DNA of 64,000 nucleotides from Ignavibacteriota bacterium (GCA_016713565.1 JADJOX010000007.1:248001-312000); one strand, 5' to 3'; numbered from the stretch's first letter, positions 35,101-43,814 are shown. Translations and numbers: made by a program. The notes: generated by a model from the letters alone, not told the origin.

Positions 35101-36871
35101 TGTGATCTCCAACGACAAAAACCTGTTTAACAATTTCAAAATCTCTGAACAGATTTTCAATCCTTTGAGGCGCAACAGTTTCGCCTTTTATATTTTTATA
35201 AATTTCTTTTTTTCTGTCAATTATTTCTATAAAACCATTTGAATCCATTTTCATAATATCGCCGGTTGGAAACCAGCCGTCAATAAAAGTTTCTTCTTTT
35301 GTTTGATCAAAATACCCGGGCATTACATAATCGCCTTTTACTAAAAGTTCGCCGTCATCGCCCAATTTTATTTCAATTCCAGGTAAAGATTTTCCAAGTG
35401 AATTGGGAATGTATTTCCCGGGCGGAGTCATTGTAATTCCTCCTGTCGCTTCGGTCATTCCAAATCCGCTCATTAATTGAACACCATTTTTCTGAAAGAA
35501 TTGAAAAACTTCAGATGGTAAAAATCCTGCGGCTGATAATCCCCATTTTAAATTTCCGCCTGTTACATTTTTAACTTCGTTAAGTATTTTTTCATCGGGA
35601 TCAGATTCAATATCAACTTTTGAAGCAATGAATTCATATAGTTGAATCCACTTTTTAGGAATGCTTATGAACACAGAAGGATGAATCAAATTCATATTTG
35701 CAATCATTGTTTCCGCGGATGGATTTTCCATAAACGAGTAAGCCGCACCCCAAAAAATACTTCCAATCATTTCCAGCCATCTTCCAAAAGTATGATATAA
35801 CGGAAGAAATGCTAAAAAATTATCATTATCATTAATTTCAGGAAGAGCTATGGCGCGGCAGAATCTCTTAAACACAATATTTCTTTGTGAGAAAATAATT
35901 CCTTTTGGTTCACCCGTGGTTCCGGATGTATACATTAGTGTTGCCGGTTCGTCAATTCCAAGGTCATTGTATACAAGTCCGGATATTTCTTTTGGACTTA
36001 ATGATAAAAATTGATTAAAAGATATCACCCAATCCTCGGCGCTTGTTCCGTCAATTAAAATACCTTTTTTTAAGAATGGTAACTCTCTTTTTATTGATTT
36101 CAATTTCATCAATTGTTTTTCATTCGCAACAAAAATAAAATCGCACTTTGTTTGATTAAGAATATAAGAAATATGTTGAGAAACAGAATTTGCGGGAATC
36201 ATAACATTTATAATACCGCTGTTTAAACATGCAAGATCAAGCAAAGCCATCGTCAGACTGTTTTCCAATAAGAACGCAACTCTTGGTTTGGCAACATGTT
36301 CGCCTAAAAGAATGGAAAGAGACTGAGAATAATTGCCGATAATTTTATTTAGATCGGTCCAATTGTAATTTTGAATTTTTTCATTTTTGATAACCTTAAA
36401 AAGTATTTTTTTTCCGTATTGATTTAATCTTTGTTCAAACAATTTTCTAGTATTAAAATTTACAGCGCCTATCAGTCCGGAAATTAGAATTGTCCATTTT
36501 TTATCGTCAGAAATTTTGACCAGAAATTCAGAATTTCTAAAAAGATTTAAATATGCCGAAATTAAATTTTCTAAGGCAGGTTTTACCGGGCTATCAGATT
36601 TGTTATAACTTTCAAGTAATTGTGTTCCAAAATTGTAAAAATTATTTTCATCAAAATCGGAAATAAATAATTTTGAAAACTCTCCTTCGATAATTGAATT
36701 AAAAATATTCGCAAGTTCGGCAGAGTTAATTTCGCCGTCGTAAAATTCGGGTTCAATGTTTTGAATTAGCTCAATTGAATAGTGAATTAATAATTTTATT
36801 TCATCTCCGGAAAGCGCTGATTTACCTCCTTGAAATTTCTGTTTTAACTCAACTAACTGCTCGAATTTCAT
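32102..36871 (-). CDS. 1589-aa fusion: acyl-adenylating enzyme, large unassigned middle, GNAT domain
   Basis: Residues about 1-150 are helical and unassigned. Residues 150-680 form an ANL-type acyl-CoA synthetase: TLMYTSGTTGEPKGIIFSQR near 315, FLPLYHTFGRWLEM, LMSGFGMTEATGGITM, GWFPTGDIMKMDSNGF, DRKKEIYKNIKGETVAP and the A10-type lysine in ELTPKGTFKRR near 660. Residues 680-1480 match nothing I know; part looks like helical repeats (LFGLHLAILLIQSENVEYG and on), and a later part has conserved-looking aromatic and charged segments (KLIIPSHDYQLGTRFTSL). The last 90 residues are a GNAT acetyltransferase (MEKIVVSNRFRRKGVSESLM). I infer that the protein activates an acyl group and may transfer it, with the middle acting as carrier or target domain. 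No lipobox or signal peptide, so cytoplasmic. Confidence 0.85.
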   Translation of the reverse strand: MKFEQLVELKQKFQGGKSALSGDEIKLLIHYSIELIQNIEPEFYDGEINSAELANIFNSIIEGEFSKLFISDFDENNFYNFGTQLLESYNKSDSPVKPALENLISAYLNLFRNSEFLVKISDDKKWTILISGLIGAVNFNTRKLFEQRLNQYGKKILFKVIKNEKIQNYNWTDLNKIIGNYSQSLSILLGEHVAKPRVAFLLENSLTMALLDLACLNSGIINVMIPANSVSQHISYILNQTKCDFIFVANEKQLMKLKSIKRELPFLKKGILIDGTSAEDWVISFNQFLSLSPKEISGLVYNDLGIDEPATLMYTSGTTGEPKGIIFSQRNIVFKRFCRAIALPEINDNDNFLAFLPLYHTFGRWLEMIGSIFWGAAYSFMENPSAETMIANMNLIHPSVFISIPKKWIQLYEFIASKVDIESDPDEKILNEVKNVTGGNLKWGLSAAGFLPSEVFQFFQKNGVQLMSGFGMTEATGGITMTPPGKYIPNSLGKSLPGIEIKLGDDGELLVKGDYVMPGYFDQTKEETFIDGWFPTGDIMKMDSNGFIEIIDRKKEIYKNIKGETVAPQRIENLFRDFEIVKQVFVVGDHRPFNTVLIYPDFENQVFANMKEEQKNEYFSNLIVTINKFLAPFERLVDFRIIDEPFTLERGELTPKGTFKRRVIEDNYKLLIEQLYKKDYYTLHIDNTEIKIPNWFLRERGCLSGDIKISENGIAIPKHEKSITIKKIDKNIFRIGDFNFKITKPFIDLHDFLINPIYWIGNKEFVNFTDDTILQWYRQNSEDENIQFISNNKIQHDNSLEKFLLKKIIEADEKSLFGLHLAILLIQSENVEYGSLGIEYISILLNDEHQEIFKIANYFLDKPNLAANLESKKQLLLLAIKHTKQSNIKKILEIYLKDGYSLFDDYVIENIVNTKKVLDSLDVIEEILDEYVQFKYKIENLSETVISKLLNIFAQIGIKHPTKYEELRRKLVKIQLIEDWPELSKMAQKCRTEMRIGFRKWLGITETVAVDIETGEEYDWNDVLIFEEDIKKEEKTLLFNIISKTQILKEAVFLFSKGILIGLNNVLPRGIWISKIKDEENHTLFRVSIQTRLQGSFDIIFHQNKNRIISEIKSEANWLILAGSRFFVTELVEDFGGYWDDYKIWTQKYQSGLSVENLFARDVKKDEQNAMEKYYYIWPFFIWNATAAYINFWRLTSGKLQLTNPTPDKLIIPSHDYQLGTRFTSLSERTEFKDFTNLFFNFYRKFIIPIEEKYPWLKKDSSWKYIFPGLINAEGEYEGIEILSLFLLELKNNAEENQEIIFQLEKFLLSIKKNGYIPKQLYFAIKRFARWNNLNNEASFEAQAQMLNELYDTYNLNGLEKIYPETRTRFFLHTVFKESENEFKNVVRELCLIQHEGKITKDDIVRELSRIQNEFKLSEKENYFLTRLSYPHLKPSDSASFLHFTTEGEHAANLVVQVEDHEGNPFYIRKPVSPKEISKLYQLFLEANMQVSFKPENKFLVAISDRGFIIGGLFYNQFEEEAVHMEKIVVSNRFRRKGVSESLMNEFFSRMKDEGFNYVTTGFFRPEYFYKFDFKIEKKYSGLVKKLFK

Positions 36872-36902
36872 TTATAATTTATCCTTATATTTTTTCTAAT
36901 AA

Positions 36903-36928
36903 AAAAGGGATGCGAATACATCCCTTTT
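36903..36928 (-). terminator. Intrinsic terminator of the citrate synthase gene
   Basis: A 10-bp perfect stem (AAAAGGGATG/CATCCCTTTT) with a 6-base loop, 34 bases after the citrate synthase stop, followed on the minus strand by CCCTTTTTTATT. It separates gltA from the 1589-aa fusion gene. Confidence 0.85.
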
Positions 36929-36962
36929 ATTCAGATCCGAAAATTAGAAGAATAATTTCCAT

Positions 36963-38282
36963 TTATGATTTTGCATTCTTAATTCCAGCTGCTTCTTCCA
37001 ACATTTCTGTGGTTACAGATTTTGGTCTTTCAATAGGATAACCAAGACCACGATCCCAAATAATATTTGCAACAACTCCTAAAGCTCTCCCAACTGCAAA
37101 AAGAACAGTATAGAAATCGTATTCTTTTAATCCGTAATACCATTGAATTACACCGGATTGAGCGTCAACATTCGGCCATGGATTTTTTGCTTTACCTTGT
37201 TCGAGCAAAATTGGAGGAACAACTTTATAAAGTAAATCAACATACTTGAATAATGGATCTTCAGGCAAATGTTTAAGGCAAAATTCTCTTTGCGCGGAAT
37301 AACGAGGATCAGTTTTTCTTAAAACGGCATGCCCAAAACCAGGAATTACCTGACCGCCTTTTAATGTATCCCAAACAAATTTTTTCATTTCTTCTTCTGT
37401 AGGAACTTTACCGCCCAATTGATCGAAAACACCGTGAAGCCAAGCTAAAACTTCTTGATTTGCCAAACCATGCAAAGGTCCCGCAAGTCCGTTTGTCATT
37501 GCCGAAATTGAATAATATAGATCGGAAAGAGCGCTTGCAACCAAATGTCCTGTATGCGCACTTACATTTCCGCTTTCATGATCGCTGTGCAGAATGAAAT
37601 ACATTCTTGCAACATCATCATATGGTTTTGCAATCCCCATCATGTGAGCAAAATTTCCGCCAAGATCTAACTTCGAATCGGATTCGATTATTTCGCCGCT
37701 TTTATATTTAAGTCTATATATGAAAGCCGCGATTCCGGGAAGTTTTGCGAGTAGATTTAAACCGTCTTCGTAAGTTGGTGCCCAATAATCATTTTTCTTT
37801 AAGTGTCCCGAATTATATTCTTTAACAAATTCAGATTCTCTTTGCATTGCAAGAATAGCTGTTGAAAACATTACCATCGGATGGGAATCTTCGGGCATGG
37901 CTTTTAAAATATCAAATACATACTTTGGAACAACGTGCCTTTTACTAAATTCTTCTGCTACAGCTTGAACATCTTCTAAAGAAGGAAGATCCCCGGTTAG
38001 CAAAAAGTAAAAGAATCCTTCAACATAAGGCATTTCTGCTCCCGGTACTTTTGGAAGTCCGTCTAGAACTTCGGGAATAGTTAATCCTCTAAATCTAATG
38101 CCTTCAAATGGATCAAGATATGAAATATCCGTTACAAGACTTTTAATATCTCTTGCACCCCCAATTACTTGACCAATATCAACTTCATCAATTTTTACAT
38201 TGCCAAACTCCTTTAATAATCTAGTCGTTCTTGGCCGCCATTCTTCAATTCTCTTAAACAATTTTTCTTTTAGATTTGACAT
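36963..38282 (-). CDS. gltA: Citrate synthase, eukaryote-like type
   Basis: Condenses acetyl-CoA and oxaloacetate. Catalytic residues are visible in the context of the mitochondrial type: SDHESGNVSAHTGHLVASAL, GLAGPLHGLANQEVLAWL, VIPGFGHAVLRKTDPRY and NVDAQSGVIQWYYG. The N-terminal YLDPFEGIRFRGLTIPEVL also fits that type. The start is ATG 38282 (MSNLKEKLFKR) behind a strong SD (GGAGG); the longer frame to TTG 38306 would put the SD inside the gene. 439 aa. It has its own terminator and a possible promoter. Confidence 0.96.
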   Translation of the reverse strand: MSNLKEKLFKRIEEWRPRTTRLLKEFGNVKIDEVDIGQVIGGARDIKSLVTDISYLDPFEGIRFRGLTIPEVLDGLPKVPGAEMPYVEGFFYFLLTGDLPSLEDVQAVAEEFSKRHVVPKYVFDILKAMPEDSHPMVMFSTAILAMQRESEFVKEYNSGHLKKNDYWAPTYEDGLNLLAKLPGIAAFIYRLKYKSGEIIESDSKLDLGGNFAHMMGIAKPYDDVARMYFILHSDHESGNVSAHTGHLVASALSDLYYSISAMTNGLAGPLHGLANQEVLAWLHGVFDQLGGKVPTEEEMKKFVWDTLKGGQVIPGFGHAVLRKTDPRYSAQREFCLKHLPEDPLFKYVDLLYKVVPPILLEQGKAKNPWPNVDAQSGVIQWYYGLKEYDFYTVLFAVGRALGVVANIIWDRGLGYPIERPKSVTTEMLEEAAGIKNAKS

Positions 38283-38329
38283 AATAACCTCCGGGTTAAA
38301 CTTCAAATAAAAATTGTAATTAAAATTAC

Positions 38330-38358
38330 TTTATGCTATAAAAATACTTCTGTATCAA
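38330..38358 (-). promoter_or_regulatory. Possible promoter of gltA
   Basis: TTGATA and CATAAA on the coding strand, 17 bases apart, end about 48 bases before the gltA start and its GGAGG site. Confidence 0.4.
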
Positions 38359-38394
38359 AATATAATATTTTCTTGATATAAAAAAAACATAAGA

Positions 38395-39684
38395 TTATTT
38401 CTTAATGATTTTTTGGGCAGTTTTGTATCCGCTTTTTATTGCACTTTCAATGGTTTGAGGCAAATTTGTGTCTGTCCAATCTCCGGCGAAATAAAAATTC
38501 TTAACATTTTTATTATAACTATTTCTTTTATTCTCAAATTTTTGAATTGATTTTATCGTCGCACGTTTTTCTTTTATTACAAAACTGTTGATTATCATTT
38601 TCTCGTCAAAATTTTTGAAGAACATTTTAAGTTCTTTTATGCAAAGTTCAACTAACTTCTCTTGAGAGAATTCCAAATAATCATTTGCGTCGCTAATAAC
38701 AATGGAAACATATTCGCCGTGATCAAATACCCAATGAATTTTTGAATCTATTAGTCCGATAAACTTCTCATTTAAAAATTTTTCTTTAAGTTTAAGGTTT
38801 ACCGATATTATTCCTGAAGATTCAAATTCATTGAAATCAGTTAAGAGTAGTTTTTCATTTGAACTCAACTTACTTATTTGTGACGGTGGAATTGTCAAAA
38901 CTACAAAATCAAAATCATTGATGGATCTTTTGTTTGTAATAATTTCCTTCACAATACTATTTTCAAATTTAATTTTTTCTAATTTTTCGTTAATTGAAAT
39001 AACTGTTCTTTTACTTGTTAAAAATTGTACAGCCGGTTCAACAAAAACTTTACTTAGATTTACTTTAGGAATAATTATCCGCGCCGCGTTATTTCCGGTA
39101 AAAAATATTTTTATGAGCATTTGCTTAAATAAGCTCGCGGAAGCTTCTTTGATATTTGTATTAAGCGCACTTACAGCTAATATTTTCCAAAATGATTTAA
39201 TCGAATTTTCAGTTTGACCGTTTTTCATCAGCCATTCATCGATTGTCAATTTTTCAAGATTCCTTTTATTCTGAAAAGGCAATGAAATGACAAACTTTAT
39301 AAAATTATATTTTTCTTTGAAATTAATACAATTAAAATTTAATATTGCACTTAATAAATTTAAGGGATAAAAGAACTTTGAAGCATTAAGCGAATATTTA
39401 TTTCCGGATTTATCAGCATAAACAGCCATCATACTTTTTTGAATTGTAAGTTTGTCAATTGACTTTATCAATTCCAAAAAATTTAACGTGTAATTATATG
39501 CGCCCATCAATAAATGCTGACCATTATCAAATTCCGTATTAAATTTTTTATTTACAAATGAGTATGTTCTTCCGCCAAGTTTTGGCGAGGCTTCAATTAA
39601 TTCTACTTGGAAATTATTTTCCGCAAGATAAACTGCAGTTGATAAACCGGCTAAACCGCCGCCTATAATTATGCACTTAGCCAT
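38395..39684 (-). CDS. hpnE: Hydroxysqualene dehydroxylase HpnE (FAD-dependent)
   Basis: Reduces hydroxysqualene to squalene in the HpnCDE route. An FAD-binding Rossmann motif opens the protein (CIIIGGGLAGLSTAVYLAEN, then LIEASPKLGGRTYSF) and the C terminus has FYFAGDWTDTNLPQTIESAI, the conserved FAD-contacting segment of desaturase-like oxidases. 429 aa. It overlaps hpnD by 16 bases. The family also includes carotenoid desaturases, but the linkage to two prenyl synthases of HpnC/HpnD type supports the squalene role. Confidence 0.9.
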   Translation of the reverse strand: MAKCIIIGGGLAGLSTAVYLAENNFQVELIEASPKLGGRTYSFVNKKFNTEFDNGQHLLMGAYNYTLNFLELIKSIDKLTIQKSMMAVYADKSGNKYSLNASKFFYPLNLLSAILNFNCINFKEKYNFIKFVISLPFQNKRNLEKLTIDEWLMKNGQTENSIKSFWKILAVSALNTNIKEASASLFKQMLIKIFFTGNNAARIIIPKVNLSKVFVEPAVQFLTSKRTVISINEKLEKIKFENSIVKEIITNKRSINDFDFVVLTIPPSQISKLSSNEKLLLTDFNEFESSGIISVNLKLKEKFLNEKFIGLIDSKIHWVFDHGEYVSIVISDANDYLEFSQEKLVELCIKELKMFFKNFDEKMIINSFVIKEKRATIKSIQKFENKRNSYNKNVKNFYFAGDWTDTNLPQTIESAIKSGYKTAQKIIKK

Positions 39685-40523
39685 TTATATATTGTTTTAT
39701 ATTTTAGAAAAACCGCTAAAGAAATGAAAATTTTATTAAAATTTGAGATAATTATTTTCTGACCAAAAACGTTATATTTCTCATTTACAATATTATCTAA
39801 AAGTCTTTTATAAATATATTCCATCGCTCTTGCTGTATACATTGAATGCTTATCTTTACTAACTAAAAATTTATCGGCAGTGCTGTAAAAATATTTTGCT
39901 CTGTCAGTTTGATACTTCATTAATTCAAAAAATTTTGCGTTATATACCGAGTTATGTAATTCTTTTTCAGAATAATCAAACTTTATAATTTCATCTTGCG
40001 GAATATATATTCTATCATTCAACGCGTCAAATTTTACGTCGCGTATAATATTTGTAAGTTGTAAAGCAATTCCTAAATTTACCGCAAATTTCTCTGTGTC
40101 CTTGTTTTTATATCCGAATATTGGTATTGTCATTAAGCCGACAGTTGAGGCAACACCATAACAATATTTTTTCAATTCGTCAAAATTTTCATAACGGTTT
40201 TTGATTAAATCCATTTCAACGCCATCTATCAAATCTAAAAAAGGATGAACCGGAATTTTATACAAATCTATGACTTCCTTTAATTCGGCTAGAAGTAAAT
40301 TTTCACTTTTTTTTACTAATGAATTTTGAAATTTTTCTTTCCAACCTTTTAATTTTTGCGACTTAATTTCTATAGACTCATTTTGATCGTCAACAATATC
40401 ATCTGTCATTCTGCAAAATGCGTATACGGATTTTATTGCGTCTCTTTTACGTCTCGGTAAAAACGCGAAAGTATAATAAAAATTACTTTTACTTTTTTTC
40501 GATATTTCCTGTGAAGTTTCTAT
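39669..40523 (-). CDS. hpnD: Presqualene diphosphate synthase HpnD, apparent AUA start
   Basis: Squalene/phytoene synthase family. The first ATG (40409) starts inside the first Asp-rich motif (MTDDIVDD), so the true start is upstream. The open frame encodes FYYTFAFLPRRKRDAIKSVY and AFCR before it, the expected N terminus, but contains no ATG, GTG or TTG. ATA at 40523-40521 lies 8 bases after GGGA and 2 bases after the hpnC stop; it gives 284 aa, normal for HpnD. The second Asp motif is NIIRDVKFDALNDRIYIP. It condenses two farnesyl diphosphates to presqualene diphosphate. The start choice is inference; gene identity is firm. Confidence 0.85.
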   Translation of the reverse strand: METSQEISKKSKSNFYYTFAFLPRRKRDAIKSVYAFCRMTDDIVDDQNESIEIKSQKLKGWKEKFQNSLVKKSENLLLAELKEVIDLYKIPVHPFLDLIDGVEMDLIKNRYENFDELKKYCYGVASTVGLMTIPIFGYKNKDTEKFAVNLGIALQLTNIIRDVKFDALNDRIYIPQDEIIKFDYSEKELHNSVYNAKFFELMKYQTDRAKYFYSTADKFLVSKDKHSMYTARAMEYIYKRLLDNIVNEKYNVFGQKIIISNFNKIFISLAVFLKYKTIYKWLSA

Positions 40524-40525
40524 GG

Positions 40526-41395
40526 CTATTTTCCCAAAATAATTGATGAAGTAAAAATTTTAATCATGTCGAATTTATTTAATTTTGGCCTATTGTTTAA
40601 CACATCGTATTCAATCTTTTCAATTTTTGTTAAAATTGTTTCACCGCCTTTTATTGTAACTAAAATTTGCAATCTTAACCTGAAAGGTAAAAATTTCAAT
40701 AAATTTCTGCCTTCTTTGAACATACCTTTCGTTCGTTCAATTTGAAATTTCATTAACTCCTGAAAATTCTTTGTATTTGCCGAATGTAAAAAATCATCTT
40801 TATTAATTCTGAATTTTTCCATTTCATTTTTGGGAATGTATATTCTGCCCTTTTCAAAATCAATTTTTACATCTTGATAAAAATTTGCAAGTTGAAGTGC
40901 CGAACAAATTAAGTCAGAAAACTTTAACGCGTTTTTGTCTCTAATATCATAAATTTCTAAAACAATTCTTCCAACCGGATCAGCGCTATTTTTACAATAT
41001 TCCAAAAGTTCGGTAAAATTATTATATCTTGTTTTAACTAAATCATGTTTAAATGCTTTTATGAGATTATTGAAATTTTCATGTGTTAATTTTTTTGAAG
41101 TAACAGTATCGTAAAAGACCATCCAAAATTCATTTTTGAAAATTTGTTTAAATGAATTATTAAGCTCATTTTCATAGTTGGAAAGTAAAGTTAATTTTTC
41201 TTCGTTTGAATTTAAGCCCTCGTCCGCAATATCATCGGCGCTGCGCGCAAATTGGTAGACAACGGCAATATATTTTCTTAAATCTTTTGGGATGAAAAAT
41301 GAGAGAACGGGAAAATTTTCATAATGCGAGTTTGTAAATTCAATTGCTTTATTGTAGAGATTAGTAAGTTCCAAATCTGTAATTTGATCATTCAA
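40526..41395 (-). CDS. hpnC: Squalene synthase HpnC
   Basis: Squalene/phytoene synthase family, 289 aa: VYQFARSADDIADEGLN and NFYQDVKIDFEKGRIYIP carry the two metal-binding Asp motifs. In the HpnCDE route it converts presqualene diphosphate to hydroxysqualene. It is the first of three tightly packed genes ending with hpnE. Which of the two synthases is C or D is assigned from order and N-terminal resemblance. Confidence 0.88.
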   Translation of the reverse strand: MNDQITDLELTNLYNKAIEFTNSHYENFPVLSFFIPKDLRKYIAVVYQFARSADDIADEGLNSNEEKLTLLSNYENELNNSFKQIFKNEFWMVFYDTVTSKKLTHENFNNLIKAFKHDLVKTRYNNFTELLEYCKNSADPVGRIVLEIYDIRDKNALKFSDLICSALQLANFYQDVKIDFEKGRIYIPKNEMEKFRINKDDFLHSANTKNFQELMKFQIERTKGMFKEGRNLLKFLPFRLRLQILVTIKGGETILTKIEKIEYDVLNNRPKLNKFDMIKIFTSSIILGK

Positions 41396-41427
41396 AAATA
41401 TTTAACCTTACTGAAAAATAATTTATG

Positions 41428-41511
41428 TGCCCGAAACAGGACTCGAACCTGCACAGGATTGCTCCCACTAGGACCTGAACCTAGCGCGTATACCAATTTC
41501 GCCATCCGGGC
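41428..41511 (-). tRNA. tRNA-Leu (anticodon CAG)
   Basis: On the minus strand the acceptor GCCCGGA pairs with TTCGGGC (one G-U), the anticodon stem CTAGG/CCTAG holds the loop TTCAGGT with CAG, and a long variable arm of class II type (TGGGAGCAATCC) precedes the T arm GCAGG-TTCGAGT-CCTGT. The discriminator is A. CCA is not encoded. Confidence 0.96.
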
Positions 41512-41528
41512 ATATATTTCAATATTTA

Positions 41529-43814
41529 TTATTCTTCAATTTCAACAGCTTCGTGCGATAAACTGTCTGGTTTATAAAATTTAGTGTATAAATTTACTTT
41601 ATTATCCTTTCCCTTTACAAATGGATCCGGAATATCTTTAAGATTTATAAAATCAATTAGTTCACCTGACGAACAATCATTTGAGTATAATCTGGGATTC
41701 CCGTATTGATAAATAGATTCACGGCAGAATTTGACTGTTGTTATATTTCCATTTTCAGGAATTGTAAAAGATTCAAACGGAAAATCCATTTGATTATATA
41801 CTTCTCTCATAAAATTGGACCAAATCGGATTTGCGGCTTGAGAGCCTTGTCCGTATTTACCTGTAAATGAAACTCTTCTATCGTCGAATCCAACCCACAC
41901 TCCGGCCGCCAATTGAGGAGTGTATCCCATAAACCAAGCGTCGGCGTAATCCTGCGTTGTTCCGGTCTTACCGGCTGCCGGTCTATAAAATTTATGTATT
42001 GAACGCGTTCTTACTCCCGTTCCTTCATTAATAACTGTTTCAAGCATATCAGTAATAAGGAAAGATGTTTCGGCAGATAACGCTTCACGAGAGCTGTGTG
42101 AAAATTGATCAATTAAAATTCCATCTTTGTCTTCAATTTTTAAAATTGAGATTGGCTCATTGAAAATCCCTTTATCTGCTAAAGTCGCATATGCTGAAGT
42201 TAATTCCAACAATGTAACTTCAGAAGTACCGAGTGAAATTGAAGGCACCAAATCTAATTTTGATTTAATTCCTAATTTATGCGCAAGTCTGTCAATCTGC
42301 CAAAGTTCAACATGTCCTTCTATTATCAATCTGGCGCTTATAAGATTCTCGGAATTTTTAAGACCGTCTCTTAAGGTCATGAATCCGCCTGTGGAGTTAT
42401 CAAAGTTATGAGGATTCCATCCGTTATAATTAAATTCCTGATTGATTATTGGATAAGCTGGATATAAGCCATTATCCAAAGCTGCAGTATAAACTATAGG
42501 TTTAAATGCAGAACCGGGCTGACGTCTTGTCTGGGTTGCATGATTTAATCCATAGCTGAAATCTTGATTCTTTCCGCCGATCATTGCTCTAATTTCACCG
42601 TTGGTAACATCCAAACAGACAAATCCAACTTCAATAGTCTGTGCAATTGTTTTAACAGAATCAATAAAGGAAGAAGAATTTTTTAATTTTCTGTAAACTT
42701 TTTTACGTTCCTCGCCTCTTGCTTCCAAATAACTTTTGTTGTTTTTGATTGCTTTATCAACCAAATCATCCAAAGTTGATTTATTGCTTGACCAATTCCA
42801 ATACTTATCAAACAGTTTTTGATATTCCGCTAAATGATCAGTTGCAGCTTTGTTCGCAATTTTCTGCATTTTGCTGTGAATCGTTGTATAAATTTTCAAA
42901 CCGTCTTCGTAAAGATTATATCCATACTTATCCGCCATTGATTCTAATTGTTTTCTAACATATTCCACAAAATGCGGAGCTATTGAGCTTTGCATTCCAT
43001 CATTTAAATTTTCAGCTGTTAAATTAAGGGGAACGTTTTTCAACGAATCGTATTCTTCTTCAGACAGCTTACCGTTATCTACCATATTGTAAAGAACTAC
43101 ATTTCTTCGTTGAAGCGCATTTTCAGGTCTTCGGATTGGATTATAATAAACGTGAGATTTTAACAAACCAATAAAAACAGCAGCTTCCGGGAGAGTAAGA
43201 TCTTTAGCGCTTTTTCCAAAATAATTCTGTGTAGCCATTTCAATTCCATAAGCACGATTGCCGAAAAAGGAATTGTTAAGATACATTTCCAGAATTTCTC
43301 TTTTTGTATATGTTTGCTCAATTTGAATTGCGGTAAACCATTCACGAATTTTTCTAACTCCGGTTTGAAATAAATTTTCGCGCGCGACTTTCAGATCGTA
43401 TAAATTTTTTGCTAACTGCTGAGTTATTGTACTTGCTCCTTCTTTCTTGCCCAAAAATACGGTCTTGAACATAGCTTTAATAAATCTACCAAGATCTACG
43501 CCCCAATGATCATAAAATTTTCTGTCTTCAGTGGATATCAGAGCGTCAACAACAAATGAAGGAATACTATCAATGCTTATTTCTCTGCGGTTTTCTCTAT
43601 AATATTGTCCTATTATTTCATTATCAATACTTATTACGCTGCTTGCCAAACTCTGCTTTGGGTTTTCCAGCTGGTCTAACGAAGGCAATCCGGAAACTAT
43701 ATGTCTATAGAACAGATATCCAAGCAAAAGAAAAATAAATAATGCACCTACTCCGATAACATACGCTGTCTGTTTGTTTTGTATTTTTTTTGATCTCGAT
43801 TTCTTTTTAGCCAT
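41529..43814 (-). CDS. Bifunctional penicillin-binding protein 1A
   Basis: Class A PBP, 761 aa: a short basic cytoplasmic tail and one membrane helix (AYVIGVGALFIFLLLGYLFY), the GT51 glycosyltransferase domain (STEDRKFYDHWGVDLGRF, EGASTITQQLAKNLY), and the transpeptidase domain with RRQPGSAFKPIVYTAAL, SENLISARLI and GKTGTTQDYADAWFMGYTP. It polymerises and crosslinks peptidoglycan. The ATG overlaps the lpxH stop by 1 base (TAATG). Confidence 0.96.
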   Translation of the reverse strand: MAKKKSRSKKIQNKQTAYVIGVGALFIFLLLGYLFYRHIVSGLPSLDQLENPKQSLASSVISIDNEIIGQYYRENRREISIDSIPSFVVDALISTEDRKFYDHWGVDLGRFIKAMFKTVFLGKKEGASTITQQLAKNLYDLKVARENLFQTGVRKIREWFTAIQIEQTYTKREILEMYLNNSFFGNRAYGIEMATQNYFGKSAKDLTLPEAAVFIGLLKSHVYYNPIRRPENALQRRNVVLYNMVDNGKLSEEEYDSLKNVPLNLTAENLNDGMQSSIAPHFVEYVRKQLESMADKYGYNLYEDGLKIYTTIHSKMQKIANKAATDHLAEYQKLFDKYWNWSSNKSTLDDLVDKAIKNNKSYLEARGEERKKVYRKLKNSSSFIDSVKTIAQTIEVGFVCLDVTNGEIRAMIGGKNQDFSYGLNHATQTRRQPGSAFKPIVYTAALDNGLYPAYPIINQEFNYNGWNPHNFDNSTGGFMTLRDGLKNSENLISARLIIEGHVELWQIDRLAHKLGIKSKLDLVPSISLGTSEVTLLELTSAYATLADKGIFNEPISILKIEDKDGILIDQFSHSSREALSAETSFLITDMLETVINEGTGVRTRSIHKFYRPAAGKTGTTQDYADAWFMGYTPQLAAGVWVGFDDRRVSFTGKYGQGSQAANPIWSNFMREVYNQMDFPFESFTIPENGNITTVKFCRESIYQYGNPRLYSNDCSSGELIDFINLKDIPDPFVKGKDNKVNLYTKFYKPDSLSHEAVEIEE

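Noticed and set aside
38283..38306. Extension of citrate synthase to a TTG at 38306
   Set aside because: A strong GGAGG lies just before ATG 38282, and the added residues are not family-like.
41324..41584. Plus-strand frame across tRNA-Leu (NRTRTCTGLLPLGPEP)
   Set aside because: This is the antisense translation of a tRNA, a known artefact.
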